64,000 nucleotides of DNA from Anadara kagoshimensis (GCA_021292105.1 CM037871.1:23432057-23496056); one strand, 5' to 3'; numbered from the stretch's first letter, positions 36,401 to 48,104 are shown. Notes: a model not told the origin generated them from the letters alone. A program made the numbers and translations.

Positions 36401-36823
36401 ATCTGAATTTCATATGATCCTGATAAGTTGACGATTGTCCTCTGATCTGTAGGATCTGTAGGATTTAACGTACCGCTTTGAATTCGTACCCATAATAAAG
36501 TAACCATTTCTTTACCAAATTATTTTTTGAATAAATACAAATAAAATAATTATGTCGAAATGGTTCCAAAACTCGGCTGCCGAGGGGCCTGTGGGAAGTC
36601 TATAGCTGCCAAGGGGCAGAATGAGCTCCAAACATTTGACTGGACAGCTTGAACCCCTCCGTAGGTTTGGCACTAATTCGTTAGGTCAGTGTTAAACTTT
36701 TGAGTGGCAAGTTCTGTGGATGAGCTCTACTAAACTTGTGTAGAATCTAGAAATCCTCTAGATTGTTCCATTCTTTCCCGCAAAACCTCTAAAGGTGTCG
36801 CCACACTAGTACTCGATATGAAT
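36401..36823. other. no gene recognised
   Basis: Sequence between the insertion stack and the C-terminal transposase piece. GCTGCCGAGGGGCCTG and GCTGCCAAGGGGCAGA near 36575 and 36607 form a short direct repeat. It probably includes decayed transposon DNA. Confidence 0.4.
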
Positions 36824-37351
36824 TTTGTGGGCTGTTTAATGATGCTTTTAAGGACAAAATGAATATGGCGAATATATTTAGTGGCTTTAAAAAGTGCTGA
36901 ATCTGCCCATTTGATCCTTTAGTTATACCGGTAGATGCATTTGGTCCGTCTAAAATAAATGTTCTTGAGTCACATAGTATAGACACAACATCGGAACAAC
37001 CACCTGGACATGTATCAACAAAACCGTCAACTCTATCAAAACAATGTGCCAATGATAAACCAAACTTCTCAGATCGAAAATGCGTACACGTTTTCCAATA
37101 ATTTGATGCAAAAAATACAGTTACAGTACTTGCAGAAATCCACAACTATCCAAAAGGTGAAAGATCAGTTAGTACCCTGTCCTACCCAAATTCAACAAAT
37201 CCGATCTCGCTTGGTCGTTTCGGTATCTGATGATTTTAACGAAATACTTGTTGTGCCGACCGTAGTCAAGAAAACTGTATCGACAAACAATACAACTGGA
37301 AAAGTAACCAATTTAGATGTCTTACAGAGATTGAATTTGTTCAGCAACTAA
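36824..37351 (+). pseudogene. pogo/Tigger-like transposase, C-terminal piece
   Basis: Reads FCGLFNDAFKDKMNMANIFS then GFKKC, a stop, and ICPFDPLVIPVDAFGPSK. This matches the closing part of the DDE_1 region (typically ...GFKATGIYPFDP...). The tail then runs through Ser/Thr/Gln-rich sequence in two frames to about 37351 (LVVSVSDDFNEILVVPTVVK). It is separated from the core at 34057 by 2.77 kb of nested insertions, so it belongs to the same dead copy. Confidence 0.78.
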
Positions 37352-37439
37352 AGGAAAAAAATGACCAATAAACAAAATAGAAAAAGAACAAAAGAGAAAG
37401 GAACGAAAAGACAGGAAAAGACAAAAAGAAGAAAAGAGA

Positions 37440-37727
37440 ATGATAACAAAAATTAAAAGACAGCTTACATCCAGCAAAACGAAAAAGGTAAACCATACAA
37501 AAACCGTCCGTCAAGTTGAAGCCATTACTATCTATGTAAATAAGGAGAATAACGAGGAACTAAATAGGAAATTATATTGTGCATACTGCCAGGGGTTTTA
37601 CTATGACGATGAATCAAATGACGAGGACTGGGTAAAGTGTATAAAGTGCAACGATTGGTATCACGAATCTTGTAATGGTGTATTTGGCAAAGCGTTGTCA
37701 ACATTCATATGCAAGAAACATCTGTAA
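37440..37727 (+). pseudogene. PHD/FYVE-like zinc finger at the end of the pogo-like transposase
   Basis: The + frame gives LYCAYCQGFYYDDESNDEDW, then KCIKCNDWYHESCNG and FICKKHL: a C-x2-C ... C-x2-C-x4-H-x2-C ... C arrangement as in PHD fingers, preceded by a Lys-rich stretch (KIKRQLTSSKTKK). Many invertebrate pogo-like transposases end with a DWVQC..C..W.H..C finger, so I assign it to that protein. It could also be an independent small ORF. Open to its stop at 37725-37727. Confidence 0.75.
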
Positions 37728-37796
37728 AGTTTTAAATAGCCAGGCATGGTAAACCACATAAGAAACTGGCATTGAACTTTTATCGTATATTAAGTT

Positions 37797-38505
37797 ATAA
37801 TCAAAAACAAACATACTAATCAATGTCCGAATCACAATCCAAAAGCAAAGTAAAAACTTTGGAACTGACAAGTTAGGGTAGACATTATAATCAAAAACAA
37901 ACATACTAATCAATGTCCGAATCACAATCCAGAAGCAAAGTAAAAACTTTGGAACTGACAAGTTAGGGTAGACACGTGAACTTCCACCAGAGAAGTGAGG
38001 CCGGGTGCTCCGGAAGGATAAGCACCTCCTGTTTAGCTAGCTACAACCGCCACGTGTTTAATCAAAATTGTGTGAAAGGAACATGGAACTATGAGATGTC
38101 AAATATATCCAGGGCAATCCTGGACACAGAGACATCAAACTTATCAACAATACTGTGATGACGGCCATAAAACTTTTTGAGAGCCTTGATAAGCCTAGGC
38201 TTGCAATATCCCTGAGTCAACAATTTATTTGCAAGCAGCCTAGTTCGTTGTACAAAGTCCCCGTAGTGGGAACAAGCTCTACCATAGCGTATTAATTGGG
38301 AAACAAATACACCATAAGCAGGAGAAGCAGGTATATTGCTGCATAAAAAAGGAAAGTTGACAATAGAAAAATTGAAGTCATCACGTTTGTCATAAAGTTT
38401 CAAATGTAGCCTTTCGTGTGCGTCATAATTCAGGTATAAGTCTAAATATGAAGCAGAACTTGCGGAATCAGTATAGTCTTTTATTTCAAGCTCACTAGGA
38501 AAGAT
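37797..38505 (-). mobile_element. reverse-transcriptase element fossil, 3' part (copy B)
   Basis: On the - strand the frame reads ELEIKDYTDSASSASYLDLY, KLYDKRDDFNFSIVNFPFLC, SNIPASPAYGVFVSQLIRYG and KKFYGRHHSIVDKFDVSVSR: the C-terminal segment behind an RT domain, with the RT core missing. The 3' tail is duplicated in tandem (period 90 bp, 37797 and 37887). Longest of the four partial copies in the window; a broken fossil of moderate age. Confidence 0.82.
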
Positions 38506-38571
38506 GACTTACCGTTTTTGTAAAAGAAAGACAAGTGAATAATTTCTTTAAGACGTTCTTTCAACACCTAT

Positions 38572-38878
38572 AAAAATATCCAACACCTATAAAAAACAAG
38601 GACAGACACTCTCTGGGGGGTCACTCGCTTCGAGTAAAGATTTTTATGAAAACTTTTTGTTTTTCTACCTTAACCGATATATTTTCCTTTTCAGGGATCA
38701 TTACTTTATTGATCCGTCATATATTGTCTTTGAATTGTTATAACATGAATGAATTACATGCTAGTTTGTTCGTCTTCTGTTGAAATTCCGACTCCGCCAA
38801 CGACAGTTTGTAAACAACCTGAAGTCAGCTCTGCACCAAATAAAGGTAAGATTTGATTGGTCCAAAGTTTACTGAAGG
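38572..38878 (+). repeat. 307-bp sequence 5' of the helicase, inverted copy at 60138-60410
   Basis: From AACACCTATAAAAA through GGTCACTCGCTTCGAGTAAA and GGATCATTACTTTATTGATC to AAGATTTGATTGGTCCAAAG it matches, with few changes, the reverse complement of 60138-60410. Both copies include AATAAAGGTAAGATTTG, which contains a splice-donor-like GTAAGA. It could be the leader and first exon of the mobile unit that carried the helicase, or an inverted repeat at an element end. Confidence 0.8.
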
Positions 38879-39509
38879 GGAATTCCAAAAAAAGTACGGG
38901 AAAAAGTGCTAGTAATTATGTCTTTAGATATAAATCAACAAAAATGCTTAATGTATGCATCAAAAGGCCGGGTACAGGGAAGTCTTTTGTTTTGGTTGAA
39001 GTTGCCAGATTTCTTAAAAAACAAGGCAAAGCAATTAAAATAACAGCAACAACTGGTATGGCTGCAAGGGCACTAAGAATTCAATTTAAAGAGACTTTCA
39101 CAATTTCAACTATACACAAATTGATGGGGATCAAAGATGGTCGTTATGAAAATGACGAAATATTACAGATAATACAAACTGCTGAAGAATATAGTTCCGT
39201 AGAGGAAAATATTTTGTGTTTAGAGTGCTTAATCATAGATGAAGTATCCATGTTGAGCATGAAACTTTTCCAGCAAATTGAATATATACTGAGAAAAGTA
39301 AAAAATAATGCATTTGCATTTGATGGAGTCCAAATGATACTTTGTGGAGACTTTTATCAGTTACCCCCGGTGCCTTCCCCTTAGTATGGAGATGATGGAC
39401 AGTACTGCTTTAGATCTCCACTTATTAAATATTTCCATCACATGCAGTTAGAAGATATTCATAGGCAACAACAAGCTGATTTTATTTCAGCTATTGATGA
39501 AATTATAAG
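38857..39509 (+). pseudogene. PIF1-type helicase, exon A (motifs I-III)
   Basis: PIF1-family enzymes are 5'-3' DNA helicases of superfamily 1B. The frame shows PGTGKSFVLVEVARF (Walker A), ITATTGMAARAL (motif Ia), CLECLIIDEVSMLSMK (Walker B/DEAD-like) and MILCGDFYQLPPV (motif III), then YGDDGQYCFRSPLIKYF and IHRQQQADFISAIDEIIR up to a donor GTAATC at 39510. The codon for Arg is split AG|G across the intron, in phase with exon B. The frame is interrupted, so this is not a working gene. The start codon is uncertain. Such intron-bearing PIF1-like genes are numerous in molluscs; mobile-element origin is likely but the class is unclear. Confidence 0.85.
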
Positions 39510-40497
39510 GTAATCTACTTGAAAATGTTAATAGAAAATAATGCCAATACTATACCCTAAATCATAGAAACATATTTACAATGCCCACACAATAACGAGG
39601 GCTCAAAATAAGGGCGAAGTTGGGCGATATCTTCGCCCTAAACTGTCTCATAAGCGAAGTTCTAGTCGCCCTAAGTTTTGACAAGTTTATGTAACCCCTG
39701 AGGCGCCTCCCGATATCTACAGTACAGGTTATTAATCCGATAATTAAATTATCTTGAGATCATCCATGCATGTGATCATCCTGTTGACTGATGTAATTGA
39801 AAGCCATCTTGATGAAGAACCTTAAAATATTTGCTATAAAAACGACTCTATCAATGGTTATGTACAAGTATGGAAAAAGGGGGGGGGGTGTATTGAACAA
39901 AAATGTAGATCGTTTTTGTATGAGAAATTAATAAGATAACAGACCTTCTCAGAATGTTACCTCCTCACAAAGGAATCGATAAATAAAAGCATTTTCTGAT
40001 TGAATGATTGAAAATGAGTAAAATCATCTCTAGAAATGCTTTTAAAAACAAGGGGGATAACTGAATCAGTAAAGAAAAGTGCAAGATTTATTATTTATTT
40101 TTCATTTATTTTTTTATTTTTTGTTTATAATTATTGTATTTTGAACATTAATTTATAAAACAAATTATACATGTACTTCACATTTGCATTATAATCTTAA
40201 GACAGTGATTGATGTGAAAATGTAATATTATTAGGACATGTTTATATGATCAATGTGTTTTGCTCCCATAAAAAGAGCCTTTAAATTACAAAAAACATAA
40301 ATACAATATGCACTTAGTTTGTACATCGTTGCTAAAAAAAATAAATAGAGTTTTTATAAATTTCTGTGATGTTATAATAACATCACAGAAATTTATAAAA
40401 ACTCTATTTTCAAGATATGTATTTCAGTGTTTCCTTTCCTTGCATTCATTATAATACCGTTATGTTATTACTTGTGCATTACTTTTTGTACTTTCAG
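39510..40497 (+). other. intron 1 of the PIF1-like gene
   Basis: Bounded by AAG|GTAATC and TTTCAG|GGG with matching phase. It contains a segment with GGGCGAAG...CTTCGCCC inverted motifs (39612-39695), a G run at 39880 and the palindrome at 40343-40409. No coding capacity. Confidence 0.75.
40343..40409. repeat. perfect palindrome, 32-bp arms, 3-base loop
   Basis: The left arm 40343-40374 (AAATAGAGTTTTTATAAATT start) and right arm 40378-40409 are exact inverse copies around TAA. It is the second snapback structure in the window (compare 33122-33234) and lies 90 bp before exon B of the helicase. Confidence 0.93.
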
Positions 40498-40631
40498 GGG
40501 AAACATTACACTTCCAACGAAAGAGTTGTTCTGTCGACTTGAAAGGCAATTGCCTCAAGAGCCTGTGCATTTGTTTGCTACAAATTTTGATGTTGATCTC
40601 TACAATTCTGAAAGCCTTTGCTTAATGGATG
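40498..40631 (+). pseudogene. PIF1-type helicase, exon B
   Basis: After TTTCAG the frame reads GNITLPTKELFCRLERQLPQ, then EPVHLFATNFDVDLYNSES and LCLMDG, with a donor GGTAATTT at 40632. HLFATNFDV is the motif IV-like segment of PIF1 proteins (the usual L.pTn..v...N). The last Gly codon is split G|GT and is completed exactly by the acceptor at 49575, supporting a genuine intron. The ORF continuation to 40858 is intron read-through. Confidence 0.82.
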
Positions 40632-41744
40632 GTAATTTTTACAACAACAGGCCTACATATCCATGCAGAAATGTGACTTTATATGATTTTATGGTCAAAT
40701 TTTCAAATTGTTGTTTTTTTCTCTCCAAGTTTTTCGTACTTTTTATACTAGAAAATGGAAGGATGGATTTTACAAAAACCAGCATTAGAGGTGCTTATGA
40801 AAAGGGGCAAATATTCACAAGGACACAAAACCTAAATCTCCCATTTTACTGCATCTGAAACAAAATTTAATTTAATTTGATGTAAAATTCACCATCAGTG
40901 TTCACTAGTACAAGGCAGATCATAAATACTTGCACACACTCATGCACCACATAAAATTGTGTAATGATTAATCCTTTTGGAATATAAAAATTGTTCATCT
41001 TTGGGAATAGCTGAAAGATTACTGATGCGACGTAAAACACAATTCACCCACCCACCCAGCTGAATTATTATATTTAGGCAGAGGTAAAACTTGTATATTT
41101 TATCCTTTCTTTAGATATAGTAATCTGTTTGTCTGCCTAGGCCACCTTAAATATTTTGTATCATAAAAGCTAATATAGGGACATTTTTGCATTGAAAAGG
41201 CTGATATTTGTGTAATCTGTTATTTGTGTGTCTGTGTTATATAATGTTCACTGTTATTAGTCATCTCTTAAGGTCATAGCACTAAATAGCACAAAGGGAA
41301 CATGTAAAGCTCATTGTCAGACTGAAAATTTGATTCTCTTAAGTTTTTCTCCTCACTCCCTGCATCACCCCCTCACCAAATTCTTAAATAGTCATTTATG
41401 CCTATGATTATAATCTCAAAATATGGTATTATAAATAGAATGTCATTGATATATGGAATATTGTTTTATTTAATTATTTTATTGTAAGTATATTTTATTG
41501 TATTTTATTTTATATTTTCATATTTTATATAGAACTTCAATGGCATTGTTTAATTATTCATTTTCAGTGCATCTTTAGAATTTTTTCTAAATGATGAAGC
41601 TGATGAAGCAAAAACAACTATATCAGTCATCAAAATCAATGTCTGAAAGACAAACTTACTGATAGTTTTACTACCTCCCTCCCTCCCTAACTTAAGGAAT
41701 TAAGTTTTCTGGCTGATATTGCACTTTTAAAGTGCTCCCTTATA
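40632..41744 (+). other. start of the 8.9-kb intron 2 of the PIF1-like gene
   Basis: AT-rich, no exon seen. The whole intron (40632-49575) also holds the P-type transposase, the long-TIR element and the SINE listed separately. Confidence 0.6.
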
Positions 41745-42082
41745 GTATTTAGTAATAGTAACATGAATTTTACGCCTTATGCCAGTCTTCTTCATTTTTC
41801 TGGAATGGAATAAGCATGGAATGAATAAGGATCAGCTGTAGCTACACCTGCATTGGATATTCTGCCTCTTGACTTAGCTGACTGTCCAAGTGTTACACTA
41901 TTTATGGTGTGACAGTAGGTGTTATATGTAGGATTGGTGGTGTTGCCATTGTTTAGTCCATGAACCTGACAAAAAACATTCTCTATGATGCCACTGTTGA
42001 ATCTATATGGGAATATACCTGCTTATGGGAATTCCTGATTGTGAACCTTAACTATTTCTATGAATGTTACTATCAGACACTT
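41745..42082 (-). pseudogene. P-superfamily transposase, C-terminal part
   Basis: The - strand reads KCLIVTFIEIVKVHNQEFP, a stop, then PYRFNSGIIENVFCQVHGLN, NGNTTNPTYNTYCHTINSV and LGQSAKSRGRISNAG. It resembles the end of THAP9/P-element transposases (the N-x3-E-x-x-F block with the last catalytic Glu: SGIIENVFCQ). It is cut off from the rest (46064-47876) by the element at 42085-46061, and removing that insert at its TA makes the two parts adjoin. Confidence 0.78.
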
Positions 42083-42084
42083 TA

Positions 42085-45000
42085 GTCAGGGGGCAGATCC
42101 CAAAATCCCCTAAACTTTTTTGTTAAAAGCAGGAAACATGGTGGATCTTATTTCTCTATATGTACTTAGTCACGCTAGGTATGTTTCCATCTTGACTTTT
42201 CCCGTTTAATGAAAATATGGCTGACAATCCAAGATGGCCGCCAAAAAAGATAATTTAAGTATAAAATTCAATATCAAATCAACCACTTAAACTTTTAAGT
42301 TGAAACTTGGTATTTGATCAATTTAATATTTATACTAATTTTTCATGGATAAACCTTGGTTGTAAAATTCAAAATGGCCGCCATTTTTAAGATGGCCGAC
42401 TTATAATCATCGTGCTGTATTTTAAATCAAATACAACAAAGGATGTCATTATTATATGACATAAAACCAATGAATAGTATTTAATATATATGTACTTAGT
42501 TAGGCTAAGTATGTTTCCGACTTGACCTTTTCCGTTTAATGAAATTATGGCTGCCAAATCCAAGATGGCCACCAAAAAAGATAATTTTAAAATTAAAATT
42601 CAATAACAAATCAACCGCTTAAGCTTTTGAGTTGAAATTTGGTATTTGATCAATTAAATATTTATACTAACTTCTCATGAACAAACTGTGGTTGTAAATT
42701 CAAAATAGCCGCTATTTTCAAGATGGCCGACTTATAATCATCGCACTGCATTTTAAATCAAATACAACAAAGGATTCATTATTTTATGATAATATATATA
42801 GAAAATATTACATAACAGCTCTTTAAACTTATTTCATATAATTTAAATAACGAAGCCGAAACGAAGCTTGAAAAAAATTTCAAGTTTTCAATAAAGTTCA
42901 TTTGAATCAATTTAATAGCTATGATTTTTTATGTCTGCAGTAAAAAATAGTCATCTCGTTCATTCAACATTCAACAGCAACACGATTAACAACCACAAGC
43001 ACTTTGCAACAATATATTCTATACGTATATCCCTTATACTTATTATATAAGTATGATCAGAATATAACATATTCCCCGGTTCAACAATTCAACAGCTATA
43101 AATATAGGATTTAATAACAATCTTTTATTTCCAAAATATTAATTGTAAAACAAAAACCAAGACCATAACAAAAACATCTGCATCGCTACAAAGAATAAGC
43201 GTCTGACCATTATCTGTTTCTTTGGCTTTTTTGGCACAAAGAACAATTCTTGTGTCTGCCTCTTTATGGTTTGTTTAAAGACCTGATTTACCTCGCCATG
43301 TATGTACATGTACTCTAGAATGTAGTATTTGCATCCAAAAAAAACCCTAACCTAACCACCAACTGCTTACCATACACTCTTTTTGTTTAACTCATTTGAT
43401 ATAAACCTAAAGAAAATTAGTTTCATTCTTTATTCTCGTCCATATGTATATTGAATTATTCCAATTTTCAACTTTGCATCTTTATTCTTCAGAACATGTA
43501 TTATTTTTTAAATCGAATTATTCTTACCAGTTCTCACTGGTTTTAATGCTCTTTGATTATGATTTGTGGATGGATTGTTGTGTTTGTTTTTGATTATTAT
43601 TTTTTTCTTGTCAGACTTTATAGAATGCTCAAAATATCAATCAAACAAAACATCACAAAACATCTACTCTATCACTATTCCTGAAATGATACTTTGTAAA
43701 TCTGCAAATCTACAAAGTTGTCAAAGAATGCTGTTGCGTGGTACAAATCTTTATACCCTTTTCTGAACATATCTGGATGACATCATTTATCTGTTGCTAC
43801 ATTATATGTTTGTTGATTGGTCGTAAACTACCTACTTATAATACAGTTACTTCTTTTTGTTCAGTATATCACTATTACCATTACCTCTTCCTTCTTTCAC
43901 TAACACAATGATATTATTTAGCTATTATTGTTTTGATTTTTTAAACTCTATAATGCTACCGAAAAATATAAAGACCTGTACGATAATATATGGCACGACA
44001 ATGGTTAACAGCATTGGGAAACCACAATATGCACTTTGAAGATTGTCTCGCAGCAACCACAAAGTATCATTTTAGAAAATATTGTTAGAGTCGATTGTTT
44101 GCTTTTATAAAGGCTTGAACCAGACAAAAAACAAATTTAAAACAAAGATACCAATCTATGTCAAAATCACAATTATGAAGCAAAGTAAAAAACTTTCAAA
44201 TGAAGTAACACAGTAACATCCACCAGGGAATTAAAAACAAGTGACCTGGAAGGGTAATTGAGCACCCCACACTCAATGAACATGGAACTTTGGGACGCCT
44301 CATATCTATGGTATTTTCAGATACAGAGGTACCACACTATGTTGTGATGACAGCCATAAAACTTTATGAGGGCCTTGATAAGCCAAGGCCTGCACTATCC
44401 CTGCATCAACAATTCATTTGCTAGCAGTTTGCACCGTTGTATAAACAGATTTAAAGAATGCAGAAGAGAGATAGAATTCTATGTTGCCTGAGAATTTAAA
44501 CAATTTTATAATTAAGGGAGAAAATAAGGCTTAAGACTAGTTTTATATCAAACGAGTTCTGCAAGGAACTACAAGGCAAGGAGTCAGTGGTTAGTGGCGG
44601 GTTGCGAATCCAAATACTACATTCTCGAGTACAGGGCGGGATACATGAGGTCTTTGTGCAAACCATAAATAGGCAGACTCAAACTTGTTCCTTATGCCGA
44701 GCGAGGTGAATAGAATGACGTATAATGACCAGATGTTTGTATTCTCTTGGTTTTGTTTCATAACTAAACAGTAAGGTTTAAGTGAGTACTAGAACAAATA
44801 AGAAACCAAAATTTCCAGGAGTCAATAAGAAATATTAGAAGAAAAATATTTAGATCTGTTGGTATTTGATCAACAGACAGTGATTGAGCTTCCAGCATGG
44901 GAAGTGTTCAAACAAATAACAGAGCTTGAAAACTCTGAACTAAAAGCTTATGAATATACGATAAAGTCGGTAATGCTTTTATCAAGCCCTTAGGGTAGAT

Positions 45001-46061
45001 TCCTTTGTTTGTAATCCATCTCAATCCTCAACAAAAACCTTCGTGGACTTCACTGTCATATGTTCAGTCATTGCCACGGGTCATGCACATTAAACACATA
45101 AATTATCAGAAAATGGTTTGGATTCTGTGTTTATTTCCTCAGTAAAAACAACCATTAACTCTTGTTAGTAGTTGAGAAATTGACCTTCTATATTTAGGAA
45201 TTTGGAACTATTGAATCCTTGTGATGATTGTGCAGTTTAGTTATTGTGAAAACACACTCTACTACACAGTTGTTTGTGGATGTAAATCAAGTTGGTGTAA
45301 AAGCTTTTGAAGGAGCCAGTTAACTAGTATATATATTAACAAATTAAAATAATGGTTCATTGTATTAAAACAATGCAACGCGATGATTATAAGTCGGCCA
45401 TCTTGAAAATAGCGGCCATTTTGAATTTTACAACCACAGTTTGTTCATGAAAAATTAGTATAAATACTTAATTGATCAAATACCAAATTTCAACCCAAAA
45501 GGTTAATCAATTGATTTGTTAATCAATTCTTATTTTAAAATTATCTTTTTGGTGGCCATCTTGGACTTGGCAGCCATTTTTCATTTAATGGAAAAAGTCA
45601 AGGTGGAATCATACTTAGCCTAACTAAGTACATATATATTAAAAACAATTCATAGGTTTTATGTCATAAAATAATGACACCCTTTGTTGTATTTGATTCA
45701 AAATGCAGCACGATGATTATAAGTCGGCCATCTTGGAAATGGCAGCCATTTTGAATTTTACAACCAAGCTTTATTCATGAAAAATTAGTATAAATATTTA
45801 ATTGATCAAATACCAAATTTCAACTTAAAAGGTTAAGTGGTTGATTTGATATTGAATTTTTATACTTAAATTATCTTTTTTGGCGGCCATCTTGGATTGT
45901 CAGCCATATTTTCATTAAACGGAAAAAGTCAAGGTGGAAACATACCTAGCGTGACTAAGTACATATAGGGCAATAAGATCCACCATGTTTCCTGCTTTTA
46001 ACAAAAAAGTTTAGCCCCGGGGGTCAATAAAGAGGCTACTTTTTGAGATCTGCCCCCTGAC
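42085..46061. mobile_element. 3977-bp element with about 0.7-kb inverted arms, TA target site
   Basis: The ends GTCAGGGGGCAGATC and GATCTGCCCCCTGAC are exact inverted repeats flanked by TA (42083-42084 and 46062-46063). The arms run about 42085-42790 and 45350-46061. Each contains two tandem units of about 330 bp (TATATGTACTTAGT at about 42160 and 42490) rich in AAGATGGCCGCC / CAAAATGGCCGCC. The interior (42.8-45.3 kb) has no transposase, only a reverse-transcriptase fossil at 44140-44430 and unknown AT-rich DNA. It therefore looks like a non-autonomous foldback-type relative of Tc1/mariner. Confidence 0.88.
44140..44430 (-). mobile_element. reverse-transcriptase element fossil, 3' part (copy C)
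   Basis: Matches copy B at lower identity: CACAATTATGAAGCAAAGTA, CATGGAACTTTGGGACGCCT, GATGACAGCCATAAAACTTT and CAACAATTCATTTGC appear in the same order. The most eroded of the four partial copies, hence probably the oldest. Nested in the long-TIR element. Confidence 0.7.
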
Positions 46062-46063
46062 TA

Positions 46064-47876
46064 CTTCAAAGCTCCATGCACTTGGGACTAATCTTAGATT
46101 CCGGTTTACTTTGTTCATCCCAGGTTACAAACCACTGTAAAACCTGCTGAAGTTGTATTATCCTTGTGTCATTCTCTGATAATATGGCCGTTTATCACGA
46201 AACACATCAATCATAATACTGGTTTTTTCCAGGAACTGTACCGCTGCATCTAAAACACTCCCATTGGATAATGATCTCTGATACTGTTTCATGAGGTGCA
46301 ACATGTCCCTGTTTAACACCTCTTCTGCGAGATGGTTCCACATTTTTCCCTGAGAATCTGAACTGAGGTGACTAGGTGTCAGCTTATAATGTATCTGCCG
46401 TGAGTGTGTTTCCACATCCCAGTTATGTGCATCTATCCATTGTTGCCATACTATAGGTTGTCCATTCGTCATCAAGTAGCGAGTGTGGAATTTCTGAATG
46501 CCACTGCTGAGTAAGGCATTTCTTAGTTTTTTTTCACACAAAGGGAAAAATCTTGGGAATGGAACATCTGTCGGTTAAGGTTTGTTATGTTCTTGCTGGA
46601 GTATTTTTCTTCATATCCATTATCATAATGCATTTTCATGAGTGCCCTGTTGTGTTGCCCTCCATCCTGTAGAATATAGTCTATAGTGAAACCCCACTGA
46701 AGCTTGCTAATGATATCCCAGACTATGATGTAAATTTCAGCAGCTTTGATTCCTTTACAGGGAAAATATGCGATGGGAAATCTAAATCCGGTGTAACCAA
46801 GAAATGTAACTTGAAACACATCAGTAGCAAGGCCTTACTTAACTTCTTTCACCAAGATCCACAAAACCAATTAATTTATTTTCTTTTCCCTTATTGTTAA
46901 GAACCAAGCCTTCCTTAATTTTAGATTCGTCATGGATTAATCCACCACACATTTCTGTAGGAGGTATTTTCATTTGCTGTGCTGTATTGTGCATCTACTG
47001 CAAAACTTCATCAGTAACCCCTGAATTCCGGGGTGTACTGTTCTTATATCTTTGCAGTTGTCGGCCTGAAGGAAGTATCATACAATTACTGCTGATTAAA
47101 TCTTCATTGGCTTTTGGACTTCTGGACCAAAGAGATAATGATGCTTTTATTAGGTCTTTGCTTCATCTCCTTCCAGATGATGTGGTTGTCTGCAAATTAA
47201 TGCTCTGCATTTCCAAAAAATGGTGCATTTCTGGACTTGCATTAGGGAAAATCTGTTTTAATACTTCAGATAAATCTTTTGCATCCTGTTCATTAAGTTC
47301 AAGGTCATTAACTTTGGTCATTTGATGGAGATTATTATAACACTGACGACAAGTAGTTCCACAACATTTCCAACTTAATACAATAGCACAGGTTTGGCAT
47401 CGCATTATCTTCATTTTTGATTTTCCCTCTGCTTCAAAAATTTCCAAAAGAAAATTGCTAGGAACAGATTTTTGACTAGATGTAACAGTCCATTCCTGAC
47501 AAAGCATGATCTTTGAAGCCATACACGTAATCATATTCAAATTATTTACATTGTTTTCACAATTGTTAGGAATACCAATTTCTTCCAGTGGAATATTTTT
47601 ACCTCTAACATTCAACAACCATTGATCTTCCATCAGAGAGATTTCTTTCATGACTTTAGAACCATTGATATTTCTTTGTGATGGTGTATAAATTTTGAAT
47701 TGTTGCTGTTCATCATGTGAAATATAAAATGCATTAAATTTTGTACTGATATGTATTATATCTGATGGAGTTATGGTCTCATTTTTAACACTTTCCCTGT
47801 ATCTAAGACCAAAATAAACATACTGTTTTGTATCATTTCCCATTCTCATCTCACTCCGCTTTACTTTAGGAAACAC
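46064..47876 (-). pseudogene. P-superfamily (THAP9-like) transposase, main part
   Basis: P-element transposases use an RNase H-like fold interrupted by a GTP-binding insertion. On the - strand, from an ATG at 47874-47876: a region with CQTCAIVLSWKCCGTTCRQC (zinc-binding pattern), LSLWSRSPKANEDLISSN, LPSGRQLQRYKN, then EMCGGLIHDESKIKEG (first catalytic Asp block), GFRFPIAYFPCKGIKAAE, DYILQDGGQHNRAL and YLMTNGQPIVWQQWIDAHNW, then TSIMIDVFRDKRPYY. No THAP domain is seen at the start. Several frame breaks occur (for example near 46820, 46550 and 46160). It lies antisense within the PIF1 intron. A plain DNA transposon, dead. Confidence 0.84.
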
Positions 47877-48104
47877 ATAGTGTATTAATCTGCCTAGTTG
47901 ACTTTAACTCATTAGTTTCATATCTTCCTATGCATGTTTCATAAAATCATGTTTGTAAGTTTCATACAGAAGCTGCACTGGTATGCATTCATTTTCCTTA
48001 GCACATTCTTCAACATTGCTGAAAATCCTAAAAATTAAACAGCTGATGTTAGAGAGATGTTCAAACACAAAAATGCATCATATGTGTACTTCAACTGAGT
48101 TAAG

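Noticed and set aside
46894-47325. 143-codon + strand frame
   Set aside because: It is antisense to the P-type transposase, which has the recognisable motifs on the - strand.
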